DNA of 57,360 nt from Burkholderiaceae bacterium (GTDB lineage: Bacteria > Pseudomonadota > Gammaproteobacteria > Burkholderiales > Burkholderiaceae_D). This document shows positions 34,250-42,344 of the stretch, in pieces (position 1 is the first letter of the stretch; each line of letters begins with the position of its first letter). The notes under the pieces were generated by a model. The model was not told the origin of the DNA. It ran no database searches and was given only the letters and a program-made list of their open reading frames with translations. Where the stretch lies: positions 1-57,360 of the forward strand of contig JAKOOD010000282.1 of the NCBI GenBank assembly GCA_022701635.1. Direction: 5' to 3'. The translations under genes and the position numbers were made by a program.

Positions 34250-35230
34250 TCAGTCCAGCAGATGCCGAATGGCGTCGCGCTCCTGCACCAATTCATCGAC
34301 TGCCGCCTGCAGTTTTTCGCGCGCGAAGGTATTGATGTCCAGGCCACGGATCCGATTTGCCTGGCGCCCGTCGCAGACGACCGGCACGCCGAAGAAGATG
34401 CCTTCCGGGATGCCATACCCGCCGTCCGACGGCAGCGCCATCGAGACCCAGCGCCCGCCGCTGCCCCTCACCCAATCGCGTACGTGGTCGATCGCGGCAT
34501 TGGCCGCCGATGCAGCGGACGACTGGCCGCGTGCTTCGATGATGGCTGTGCCGCGCTGGGCCACCGTCGGGATGAACACTTCTCGGTTCCAGCGCTCGTC
34601 GCGCAGCGCGAACGAGGCAGATTGGCCATCGACGAGGGCGAAGCGGTAATCGGCATACATGGTGGGCGAGTGGTTGCCCCAGACTATCAATTGCGAAATA
34701 CTGTCGACACTCTTGTCCAGATGTAGCGCCAGCATGGCCTGGGCGCGGTTGTGGTCAAGCCGGATCATCGCGCTGAAGCAGGATGGATCGAGGTCCGGCG
34801 CCGCGTGCATGGCGATCAGTGCATTCGTGTTGGCAGGATTGCCGACGACAAGTACCTTGACTTCACGCTTGGCGACCGCGTTCAGGGCGCGTCCCTGCTT
34901 GGCGAAGATCCCTGCATTGGCGGCAAGCAAATCCTTGCGTTCCATACCTTTGCTGCGCGGCTGTGCGCCGACAAGAATGGCGATGTCGGCGTCGCGGAAG
35001 GCGACTTCCGGATTGTCGGTCACCAGGACTTCCTGCAGCAGTGGAAACGCGCAGTCTTGCAACTCCATGTCGATACCACGCATGGCGCCCAGGGCATGTG
35101 GCAGGTCGAGCAACTGGAGAATGACAGGCTGATCGGGGCCGAGCAGGTCACCGTTGGCGATACGGAAAAGCAAGGCATAGCCGATCTGGCCTGCGGCGCC
35201 GGTAACTGCAATGCGAGTCGGGGTTTTCAT
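34250..35230 (-). CDS. mdh: Malate dehydrogenase paralogue
   Basis: 326 residues, beta-proteobacterial NAD malate dehydrogenase: NAD-binding [20 protein letters not shown], substrate Arg in [26 protein letters not shown], and the catalytic His in [14 protein letters not shown]. The fold is complete, so it should interconvert malate and oxaloacetate. It is more divergent than a housekeeping betaproteobacterial Mdh (for example [20 protein letters not shown] near the C-terminus) and sits inside a sulfite gene set, divergent from the TDT exporter. It is probably a second copy; the housekeeping mdh would be elsewhere. Confidence 0.85.
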   Translation of the reverse strand: MKTPTRIAVTGAAGQIGYALLFRIANGDLLGPDQPVILQLLDLPHALGAMRGIDMELQDCAFPLLQEVLVTDNPEVAFRDADIAILVGAQPRSKGMERKDLLAANAGIFAKQGRALNAVAKREVKVLVVGNPANTNALIAMHAAPDLDPSCFSAMIRLDHNRAQAMLALHLDKSVDSISQLIVWGNHSPTMYADYRFALVDGQSASFALRDERWNREVFIPTVAQRGTAIIEARGQSSAASAANAAIDHVRDWVRGSGGRWVSMALPSDGGYGIPEGIFFGVPVVCDGRQANRIRGLDINTFAREKLQAAVDELVQERDAIRHLLD

Positions 35231-35314
35231 GTGCGCTCCAATAGTGTTGAGTGAAAGTTACAACTTCAGTGTATTGAGCCGGGAACTAGCTGTAAAACGA
35301 ATAAAATGAGTATT

Positions 35315-35337
35315 ATCAAGCTAAATATCAGCTTGAT
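35315..35337. promoter_or_regulatory. Inverted repeat between divergent mdh and tdt exporter genes
   Basis: ATCAAGCT (35315-35322), spacer AAATATC, AGCTTGAT (35330-35337), followed by TTTCTTG. It lies in the shared promoter region; an operator is more likely than a terminator because no gene ends here. Confidence 0.5.
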
Positions 35338-35432
35338 TTTCTTGCTGTCCGTCGTGTTTCATGAATTAGGCATTTCGATTTAAGCTACGGTTGCCAGCGC
35401 ATGCTGCGCGCTATATTCAAAATTGGAGAGCC

Positions 35433-36593
35433 ATGTCTTTCAGCGAAATCATCGCCACCTCGTCGGGTCTCAAGCCTTTAAGGCAATTGAGCAGTCCGAT
35501 TGAAGCAATCAGGCAATTCACACCGAATTGGTTCGCCGTGACGATGGGTACCGGTATTCTCGCGCTCGCGCTCGCACAATTCCCTTATGCCGTTTTCGGG
35601 CTGCATCAGCTTGCCGAAGGCCTTTGGCTGCTCAACATCCTGCTGTTCGTCGTGTTCGCCGCGATGTACGGCGCGCGCTGGCTGTTGTTCTTCGACGAGG
35701 CAAAGCAAGTCTTCGGGCACGCGACGGTATCGATGTTCTTCGGCACCATCCCGATGGGTCTGGCGACGATCATCAACGGTTTCCTGGGGTTCGGCGTGGC
35801 GCGCTGGGGGCAGGCCGCGGTCGCGGTAGCGCAATGCCTGTGGTGGATCGACGTCGCCATGGCGCTGGCCTGCGGCGTACTGATTCCGTACCTGATGTTC
35901 ACCCGCCAGCAACACAGCATCGACCAGATGACTGCGGTGTGGCTGCTGCCCGTGGTCGCAGCCGAAGTGGCGGCCGCCAGCGCAGGCCTGCTCGTGCCGC
36001 ACCTGCAGGACAGCGCGGCGCGCTTCACGGTGCTCCTTACGGGTTATGTGCTCTGGGCTTATTCGGTGCCCGTTGCACTCAGCATCCTCGCGATCCTGCT
36101 GCTGCGCATGGCGCTGCACAAGCTGCCGCACGAAAGCATGGCGGCATCGAGCTGGCTGGCCCTGGGCCCGGTGGGTACAGGCTCCCTAGGCATGCTGGTG
36201 CTCGGTGCGGATGCGCCTGCGACGTTCGCCCTGTTCGGCATGGAAGAGGTCGGCCGGGTCGCATACGGCCTGGGGGTCGTGAGCGCACTGCTCCTGTGGG
36301 GGCTGGGCCTGTGGTGGATGCTGCTCGCGACACTGATCACCTGCCGCTATTTCCGGAGCGCGGTACCCTTCAACCTTGGCTGGTGGGGGTATACATTTCC
36401 GCTCGGCGTATTTGCCGTGACCACGCTGCGGCTTGCCAATGTATTCGATTCGCTGTTCTTCGACATCGCCGGCGCGCTGCTCGTAGCGGTGCTGGCCATG
36501 CTGTGGCTGGTGGTCGCGTGGCGCACGGCGAATGGCGCCTACCAGGGCAAGCTGTTCGTCTCGCCTTGTATTGCTTCGCTGCAGCGCCCGTGA
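35433..36593 (+). CDS. TDT/SLAC1-family transporter, probable sulfite exporter
   Basis: 386 residues, ten predicted membrane segments, with the family start IRQFTPNWFAVTMGTGILAL and later VPVALSILAILLLRM and NLGWWGYTFPLGVFAVTTLR. The tellurite-resistance/dicarboxylate (TDT) family includes the yeast sulfite pump Ssu1, malate carriers and plant SLAC1 anion channels. Within sorAB, yeiH and LysR genes, sulfite efflux is the best fit; with a malate dehydrogenase divergent from it, malate transport is the alternative. ATG 35433 follows GGAGAG. Confidence 0.82.
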   Translation: MSFSEIIATSSGLKPLRQLSSPIEAIRQFTPNWFAVTMGTGILALALAQFPYAVFGLHQLAEGLWLLNILLFVVFAAMYGARWLLFFDEAKQVFGHATVSMFFGTIPMGLATIINGFLGFGVARWGQAAVAVAQCLWWIDVAMALACGVLIPYLMFTRQQHSIDQMTAVWLLPVVAAEVAAASAGLLVPHLQDSAARFTVLLTGYVLWAYSVPVALSILAILLLRMALHKLPHESMAASSWLALGPVGTGSLGMLVLGADAPATFALFGMEEVGRVAYGLGVVSALLLWGLGLWWMLLATLITCRYFRSAVPFNLGWWGYTFPLGVFAVTTLRLANVFDSLFFDIAGALLVAVLAMLWLVVAWRTANGAYQGKLFVSPCIASLQRP

Positions 36594-36595
36594 GC

Positions 36596-37222
36596 TTAGG
36601 TGGTACGGCGCCAGGCGCCGGCAACCCCGCGCGCCTGCGCCAGCGTGTCCACGATCTGCCGCGCTACGTGAGGGCCGGCGCAGACAGCGAGCGGACTCGG
36701 ATGTGGCATCGACAGCACCTGGATATCGGGCCGGCTGGCGCGGATGGACGCTTCGGCGCGCCTGGCCGTGCGTCCCGCGCACACCACGACGCGCAGCTCC
36801 GGCAAGAATCCGAGGACGTCGTCGAGCAGCGCGATGCCGGCGCGGATGTCGCCGGCGCGCAGCTGCATCGGTGGGCCATCGACCGGCGGCAGCCAGGGAA
36901 CCGTGTTCCAGATCACCGTCTCTTCGCGCGCCACGCAGGCCTGCGCCAGGAAGAGCTTGAGGTTGCGCTGCGCCGGACCGGGATTGTCGCGCGACACGAA
37001 ACGCGGCCGCATCGCCTGGCGCGCCGGCGCTTCCAGCAGGACCAGGATGCGGGCGAAGGTGCCGCCATCGCGCGGATCGAACCACGGCATCTCGCGCATG
37101 CCGCCGGCGTGGCTTTCGACCCAGCGGTTGAGCGCAGCCACTGGCGCGGTATGGCGTTCGCGGTAGCGGCGCGTAACTTCCTCCGGGTCGTCGAGATTGC
37201 GTTCCTGCGCTTGCCCGGTCAT
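36596..37222 (-). CDS. Uracil-DNA glycosylase superfamily protein
   Basis: 208 residues. LVLLEAPARQAMRPRFVSRD with NPGPAQRN and the C-terminal MPHPSPLAVC fit the uracil-DNA glycosylase-like fold (motif 1 region and the HPSP loop). Proteins of this type are often annotated as family 5 or unassigned UDGs. It lies 16 bp behind acfC on the same strand, so it belongs to the yeiH, acfC transcript by position. Bisulfite deaminates cytosine to uracil, so a uracil-repair enzyme in a sulfite gene set is plausible (inference). Confidence 0.7.
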   Translation of the reverse strand: MTGQAQERNLDDPEEVTRRYRERHTAPVAALNRWVESHAGGMREMPWFDPRDGGTFARILVLLEAPARQAMRPRFVSRDNPGPAQRNLKLFLAQACVAREETVIWNTVPWLPPVDGPPMQLRAGDIRAGIALLDDVLGFLPELRVVVCAGRTARRAEASIRASRPDIQVLSMPHPSPLAVCAGPHVARQIVDTLAQARGVAGAWRRTT

Positions 37223-37238
37223 GGCAGGACGCGCGCCG

Positions 37239-38015
37239 TCATTTTTGCCATCCCCATTTGGTGAAAATCGCGCTGCCCTGCGGCGACTGCAGGAAATCGA
37301 CGAACTGCTTCGCAGCCGGGTTGCCGCTGCCGTGCTCGGTCAGGGCGACGCCGGCATCGCGGTAGATCGCGTAATCCGGTTCGATCGACACGACGTCGGC
37401 GAGTTTGGGGTTGGAGACCTGCCAGATGTTCCAGATCAGCCATGCATCGATGTCGCTGCGGCTGGTCCAGGTGTCGCGCGCGATCGCGCTGTTGGCAGCA
37501 TAGCTGGCGATGTTCGTGCGGATCTTGCGCACTGTATCGAGATTGCCTTTCCTACCCGCCATGTCCTCCCAAACGCCATTCTGGCCAGCCCCGTTGACGA
37601 CCAGGATGCGCACGCCGGGTTTGACGAGGTCGGCGACGCCATGGATATGCTTCGGGTTGCCCGGACGAACCAGGATCGACAGCGGACGCAGGTAGAGCGG
37701 CGTGATGCTGGCTTCCTGGATGCGGCCGCCCATCGCAACGGTGAAGTCCGTCATCATGGTTTCCGAGCCGCTGTAGATCACGTCGGCATCCTGCTTCGCG
37801 CGTTCGATCCAGCCCGGTGTCGGGCCCGCCGTCACTGTCACCTTGATGCCGTGCTCCTGCTCGAAGGCGGCAGCCGCTTCCTTCATCGCCGGCGCGGGAC
37901 CGCCGGGGCCGTACACCAGTACCGGCTGTGCGGCACAGGCGATGCCTGTCATGAGCGCGAACATCGCGCCTGCAGCGAGTCGGCGAGCGGTGTTATGACA
38001 GAGATATGATTTCAT
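37239..38015 (-). CDS. acfC: AcfC-like periplasmic substrate-binding protein
   Basis: 258 residues with a signal peptide (GAMFALMTGIACA). Strong family landmarks: PVLVYGPGGPAPAMKEAAAA, TAGPTPGWIERAKQDADVIY, SGSETMMTDF and NGAGQNGVWEDMAGR. The protein is related to sulfate/molybdate receptors; the Vibrio homologue AcfC is an accessory colonisation factor. An oxyanion ligand such as sulfate or sulfite is likely. No permease accompanies it, so it may sense or buffer rather than import. ATG 38015 follows AAAGGAAAAA. It is 56 bp behind yeiH. Confidence 0.85.
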   Translation of the reverse strand: MKSYLCHNTARRLAAGAMFALMTGIACAAQPVLVYGPGGPAPAMKEAAAAFEQEHGIKVTVTAGPTPGWIERAKQDADVIYSGSETMMTDFTVAMGGRIQEASITPLYLRPLSILVRPGNPKHIHGVADLVKPGVRILVVNGAGQNGVWEDMAGRKGNLDTVRKIRTNIASYAANSAIARDTWTSRSDIDAWLIWNIWQVSNPKLADVVSIEPDYAIYRDAGVALTEHGSGNPAAKQFVDFLQSPQGSAIFTKWGWQK

Positions 38016-38071
38016 TGGATTTTTCCTTTTTTTAGTTGGCATAAATATAAGTCGGGAAGAGGGCGCTGTGC

Positions 38072-39082
38072 CTATACACCCAGCAACTTGATCAGAGCAA
38101 AGCTGACCACGCCCAATCCTGCGAGTGAGCCGATTACCACCGAGGCCACCTTGGCGCCGGCACGCAGTACGGCGCGGGCATCGACGCCCAGTCCGAGGGC
38201 CGCCATCGACATGATGGTCAGGAAGTTCGCCGCGTCGTGGGCAGGCGCCAGTGCAGCCTGCGGAATCCAGCCCATCGAACGCAGCACCAGAAGCAGCAGG
38301 AAACCGACGATGAACCACGGCACGAGGTGCGACAGCGCAGGGCGTGCCCGGCCGCTACCGCGTCCGAACATCGACAAGACCAGCACGACCGGACCCAGCA
38401 TCAACACGCGCACCAGTTTCACCAGGGTGCCGATGTGGACGCTCGCGGCCGATACCGATGCGGTCGCCGCCAGCACTTGCGGCACCGCATAGACGGTCAA
38501 GCCGGCGAACACGCCATACTGCACCGGGGTGAACGACAGCAGTCCTACCAGCAGCGGCAGGCCCAATACGACGCCCACGCCAAGCACGGCGGTGAAGGCG
38601 ATCGAGGCGGCGACGTCCTTGCCGTCGGCATCGATCACCGGCGCCACTGCAGCGATCGCGGAATTGCCGCAAATCGAATTGCCGCATGCGATGAGGATCG
38701 CCATCTTCTGCGGCAGGCCCGCGCTGCGCCCAATGAAATAGCTGAACACGATCGCAACCACGACCACCGCCGCGATACCGCCGATGAGGCCGAGGCCGTT
38801 GGCCAGCAGCGCACCGGCACTGACCGAAGCGCCCAGCAGCACGACCGCGATCTCGAGCAGCAGTTTGGCGCCGACATGGATGCCTGGATCGAAGCGCGGG
38901 TCGAGGCGGTGCAGGGTGCGGATACCGGTGCCGATGAGAATGGCCAGCACCAGGCTTTCGAGCCAAGCGCGGCCGAACACGTGGGTTTCGGCCACTTCGA
39001 GCAGATAGGCAGCTGCCGTCACCGCAGCACAAAGCAACAGGCCGGGAACGGCGGCGGACAAATTGTTCACTTGATTCTTCAT
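38072..39082 (-). CDS. yeiH: YeiH-family exporter (UPF0324), probable sulfite/sulfate efflux
   Basis: About 336 residues with nine or ten membrane segments: ESLVLAILIGTGIRTLHRLD, KLLLEIAVVLLGASVSAGAL, the signature ACGNSICGNSAIAAVAPVID, FTAVLGVGVVLGLPLLVGLL and AALGLGVDARAVLRAGAK. This is the putative sulfate exporter family. In enterobacteria yeiH lies beside the LysR gene yeiE, as here, and YeiE has been linked to sulfite. ATG 39082 is used; in-frame ATGs at 39094 and 39100 are possible and none has a strong ribosome site. Confidence 0.85.
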   Translation of the reverse strand: MKNQVNNLSAAVPGLLLCAAVTAAAYLLEVAETHVFGRAWLESLVLAILIGTGIRTLHRLDPRFDPGIHVGAKLLLEIAVVLLGASVSAGALLANGLGLIGGIAAVVVVAIVFSYFIGRSAGLPQKMAILIACGNSICGNSAIAAVAPVIDADGKDVAASIAFTAVLGVGVVLGLPLLVGLLSFTPVQYGVFAGLTVYAVPQVLAATASVSAASVHIGTLVKLVRVLMLGPVVLVLSMFGRGSGRARPALSHLVPWFIVGFLLLLVLRSMGWIPQAALAPAHDAANFLTIMSMAALGLGVDARAVLRAGAKVASVVIGSLAGLGVVSFALIKLLGV

Positions 39083-39184
39083 TATTTTTCTCATATTCAT
39101 ATACGTCGATGTAATAAGTATCGCTGTACTGAATTGTTTGGTCTATTTTAAAATTACGAACATATCTTTCTAAAATATTGAACG

Positions 39185-40081
39185 ATGACATTGGATCAGT
39201 TGCGTATATTCGTCGAGGTCGCCGAACGCCAGCACCTTACCCAGGCCGCCGCCGTTCTCTTCCTGACCCCTTCGGCGGTCAGCACTTCCATCAAGTCGCT
39301 GGAAGAGCGATACGGAACGGCGCTGTTTCACCGTGTCGGCCGGCGCATCGAAATCAGCGACGCGGGACGAATTTTTCTCGTCGAAGCACGCCGCGCGCTC
39401 GCGAGCGCCCAGGCAGCCGAGGCGGCGCTGGCCGATTTGGGCGAGCTCAGACGCGGGTCGCTAACGATCCACGCCAGCCAGACCATCGCCAGCTATTGGC
39501 TGCCGGCCTTGCTGGTACGCTTCCGCCAAGCATGGCCGGGAATCGATTTGCACATGGAAGCGGGCAATACCGAGAGCGTCGCCGAGGCCGTGCTGCAAGG
39601 CGGCGCCGATCTCGGTTTTGTGGAGGGAAACATAGAACCGACCGGCCTGGAGGAGGAGACTGTCGGCGAAGACAATATGGTGGTTGTGGTTGCGTCCGAT
39701 CATCCCTGGGCCGACGGCAGGACGCTGACGGCCAGAGAACTGGAAGCTGGACAATGGATTTTGCGTGAAGCCGGTTCGGGCACGCGGTCCGCTTTGGAGA
39801 CCGGACTCGCCGCGCTCGACGTGGCGGTCGTCAATCTGCAGATCGCACTCGAACTTCCCTCAAATGAGGCGGTGCGCAGTGCGGTCATGGCGGGACCGTT
39901 TGCCACCGCGATGTCGGAACTGGTCGTGGCGCCGCATGTGCAGGCCGGCTTGCTGGCACGGGCGCACTGCGCGCTCCCGGCGCGCAGCTTCTCGATGCTG
40001 CGCCACGCCCAGCGGCATCGCAGCCGCGCCGTCGCCGCCTTCGAAGACATGGTGCGGACCAGGAAGCGGCCGGATAACTAA
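39185..40081 (+). CDS. LysR-family regulator, YeiE-like
   Basis: 298 residues. LysR helix-turn-helix MTLDQLRIFVEVAERQHLTQ with AAAVLFLTPSAVSTSIKSLE, then an effector domain with TIHASQTIASYWLPALLVRF and EAGSGTRSALETGL. It is divergent from yeiH with about 100 bp between, the usual LysR layout, and resembles YeiE. The intergenic region holds the ATATACGTCG motif (39099-39108) also found upstream of sorA. It ends overlapping fetB by 4 bp on the opposite strand. Confidence 0.9.
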   Translation: MTLDQLRIFVEVAERQHLTQAAAVLFLTPSAVSTSIKSLEERYGTALFHRVGRRIEISDAGRIFLVEARRALASAQAAEAALADLGELRRGSLTIHASQTIASYWLPALLVRFRQAWPGIDLHMEAGNTESVAEAVLQGGADLGFVEGNIEPTGLEEETVGEDNMVVVVASDHPWADGRTLTARELEAGQWILREAGSGTRSALETGLAALDVAVVNLQIALELPSNEAVRSAVMAGPFATAMSELVVAPHVQAGLLARAHCALPARSFSMLRHAQRHRSRAVAAFEDMVRTRKRPDN

Positions 40082-40869
40082 GCCAAGAGGTCCAGCCGCA
40101 GCCTGTCGCGGTCGTCGCCAAGTGCGCGGCTGGCCAGCCAGACCACGCCGCCGGCGGCCAGTCCGCTGCTCCCGGCCAGCAGGAACAGCAACAGGATCTG
40201 GTATTCGACGGCGCCGAGCGGATCCATGCCGGCGAGGAGCTGGCCGGTCATGATGCCCGGCAGCGTGATGATACCCGCCGCGGACATCTGGTTGATGACC
40301 GGGATGAGGCCTTTACGCACCGCATCGCGCATCAGCGGCGCAAGCGCTGTGCGCAAGGATGCACCCAGGGCCAAACGGGCTTCGATCTGATTGCGCGACA
40401 CAACCACGCCGCCGAGGAAAGCGTCGAGGGCCAGACTTGCCGAATTTAGCACGCTGCCCAGCACGATGCCCATCAACGGGATGGCATAGCGCGGGTCGTG
40501 CCAGGGCGTGGGGCGGATGGCCGTCATCAGGGCCAGCACCACCGTGGCCAGGCTCGACAGCGCTACCACTGCGCCCGCGATACGGTAGTTGCCCCAGCCG
40601 GCCAGGCGCTGCGTCGGCCTCGTTGCGACTTCGCGCGCGGCAGCGGCGATCATGAGGCAGGCGATGGCCAGCGTCAGCGCCGGCGCGTCGGAACGGAATA
40701 CGATGCGCAGCACGAGGCCGACGAGCAGCAACTGCAGCACCATCCTCAGACTGGCGACAAGCAAGGGCCGATGCAGGCGCAGGCCGAAGGCGATCGAAAC
40801 CGCCGCATCGAATACGACCAGACTGGCCGCGAGCGCCATGTCCGACGCCGACAGTGCAATCTGGCTCAT
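40078..40869 (-). CDS. fetB: FetB-like iron exporter permease
   Basis: 263 residues, about seven membrane segments. Family motifs: DMALAASLVVFDAAVSIAFG, LGSVLNSASLALDAFLGGVV, RDAVRKGLIPVINQMSAAGI and LPGIMTGQLLAGMDPLGAVE. FetAB (YbbLM) is an ABC pump exporting iron and protecting against oxidative stress. It starts on an ATGA overlap with fetA (40866-40869). Next to fluoride and sulfite export genes it adds to a stress-efflux cluster. Confidence 0.88.
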   Translation of the reverse strand: MSQIALSASDMALAASLVVFDAAVSIAFGLRLHRPLLVASLRMVLQLLLVGLVLRIVFRSDAPALTLAIACLMIAAAAREVATRPTQRLAGWGNYRIAGAVVALSSLATVVLALMTAIRPTPWHDPRYAIPLMGIVLGSVLNSASLALDAFLGGVVVSRNQIEARLALGASLRTALAPLMRDAVRKGLIPVINQMSAAGIITLPGIMTGQLLAGMDPLGAVEYQILLLFLLAGSSGLAAGGVVWLASRALGDDRDRLRLDLLA

Positions 40870-41507
40870 GCCACCTCGAGCCGGCCGCTCGCCATACGCA
40901 GGCACCGCTGCCCGAGGCGCTCGGCCTGTTCTTCTGAATGCGTCACGACCAACACCGACGTGCCTCGTTCGAGTTCCGAACGCAGTAGGGCTTCGAGAGC
41001 TGCGGTCGAGGCGGCGTCGAGCGCCGAAGCGGGCTCGTCTAGCAGGAGGACACGGGGCCGGCAAGCCAGGGAACGGATGAGCGCGAGGCGCTGGCGTTCG
41101 CCGGTCGACAGCAGCTCCAGGTCGGTATCAAGCGCAGCGGCCCGCAGTTTCAGCGCATCGGCCAGTGCCTGCGCCCGCTTCTGCTCCGATGCCGGAAGGT
41201 GCGCGCGCGCGGTCGCGTCCCACCAGGCCGGCTCGGCTGCTTGATAGACTACCATCGAACGCCATGCCGGCGCCGTCCAGCTTGCGCGCTGTGCGCCGTC
41301 CAGCAGCACCGTGCCCTCGTTGGGAATCAGGTCCGCGATCATGCGCAGCAACACGCTCTTGCCGGAACCGGATTCACCGACGATGGCGATGCATTCGCCT
41401 CGCCCCAGGTCCAGGTCGACCGGGCCGGCATGTGCCGAGCATAGCGCACGCAGTGCAAGACGAACGGATGGATCGAAACGAGCAAGGGAATGGAAAGACA
41501 TGGGCAT
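40866..41507 (-). CDS. fetA: FetA-like iron exporter ATPase
   Basis: 213 residues, short ABC ATPase: Walker A GESGSGKS, Q-loop MVVYQAAEP, signature LSTGERQR, Walker B VLLLDEPASALD, H-loop VTHS. It pairs with the FetB permease through an ATGA overlap. The start is uncertain (41501, 41507 or 41534); 41507 is used. crcB begins 71 bp away on the other strand. Confidence 0.85.
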   Translation of the reverse strand: MPMSFHSLARFDPSVRLALRALCSAHAGPVDLDLGRGECIAIVGESGSGKSVLLRMIADLIPNEGTVLLDGAQRASWTAPAWRSMVVYQAAEPAWWDATARAHLPASEQKRAQALADALKLRAAALDTDLELLSTGERQRLALIRSLACRPRVLLLDEPASALDAASTAALEALLRSELERGTSVLVVTHSEEQAERLGQRCLRMASGRLEVA

Positions 41508-41578
41508 GGAGTATAGCCGGGTGCGGCTGCCCATAGTGCCGTGTTAAGGTGGCAAGGTACATTACAAATGGGACATCG

Positions 41579-41965
41579 ATGGAGTTTTCTTCCGTATTCG
41601 CAGTCGCCACCGGCGCTGCGCTGGGAGCGCTCGTGCGCTGGTGGACGAGCGTGGCTTTGAATTCGCTGTTTCCGGAGATTCCACCCGGTACTCTGCTTGT
41701 CAATCTGGTGGGCGCATACATCATCGGGGTGGCGATACCTTGGCTAACCGAAACGCCGTCGCTCGCGCCCGAGATCCGGTTGTTCGTCGTCACCGGCTTC
41801 CTTGGCGGCTTGACGACCATGTCGAGTTTCGCCGGCGAGGCGGTGATCCTGCTGCGCGCCGGCCGCTTGGCCATGGCAGCCGGTGCAGTGCTGCTGCACG
41901 TTGCCGGTTCGCTTGTCATGTGCACGCTCGGCATGGGGACGGCCGCATTACTGATGCGCCGCTAA
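41579..41965 (+). CDS. crcB: CrcB/Fluc fluoride channel
   Basis: 128 residues, four membrane segments. Fluc signatures: GAALGALVRWW, GTLLVNLVGAYIIGV with the channel-lining Asn, and TGFLGGLTTMSSFAGEAV with the phenylalanine/threonine track. It forms a dual-topology dimeric F- channel that lets fluoride leave the cell. ATG 41579 is the best start. I see no riboswitch directly upstream; the fluoride riboswitch is on the opposite strand at 43726-43782, in front of the CLC gene. Confidence 0.92.
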   Translation: MEFSSVFAVATGAALGALVRWWTSVALNSLFPEIPPGTLLVNLVGAYIIGVAIPWLTETPSLAPEIRLFVVTGFLGGLTTMSSFAGEAVILLRAGRLAMAAGAVLLHVAGSLVMCTLGMGTAALLMRR

Positions 41966-42336
41966 CCGGCGCTTGCGTGCGTCGCCTTGCCCTCGGTTGC
42001 GAGCGGCAGCTCGCATCGCAACAGCACGGCCTGCACCGCGTGCAGTTGCGCATGGTGTTCGAAAAGGAACGCGCGAAGCGCTTCTTCCGTATCGACCAGT
42101 TCGACGCATTGCGGGTGGCGCCCTGCCGTTCCTTCCACGTGGGCGTGGGATGGCTTCTCACCCGGCAGGTAGCCGCTGCCGACATGGAACAGCAACGCCT
42201 GGCGGATGCCGGCGCGGCGTGCCTGCGTCAGCAGTTGGTGGGCGAGCTGCGGGGGACTGAGATGGTGCCACAGACGGGTGGCGCGGGCACGGGCCGACAT
42301 CGGGATGTACAGGCGCAGGACGGCAAAATCGTTCAT
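41962..42336 (-). CDS. DUF190 protein of the fluoride operon
   Basis: 124 residues: VLRLYIPMSARARATRLWHH, QARRAGIRQALLFHVGSGYL, HAHVEG and VELVDTEEALRAFLFEH. DUF190 has a PII-like fold and commonly accompanies crcB or other fluoride genes; its precise job is unknown, with regulation of the transporter a fair guess. It follows clcF directly: a GTG at 42348 would overlap the clcF stop as GTGA, while ATG 42336 is used here. It converges on crcB, overlapping its stop by 4 bp. Confidence 0.82.
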   Translation of the reverse strand: MNDFAVLRLYIPMSARARATRLWHHLSPPQLAHQLLTQARRAGIRQALLFHVGSGYLPGEKPSHAHVEGTAGRHPQCVELVDTEEALRAFLFEHHAQLHAVQAVLLRCELPLATEGKATHASAG

Positions 42337-42344
42337 CGTGTGGC

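Noticed and set aside
41400-41578. Possible fluoride riboswitch directly upstream of crcB
   Set aside because: The conserved GATGG...CTGATG segments are missing there; only the copy in front of the CLC gene fits.
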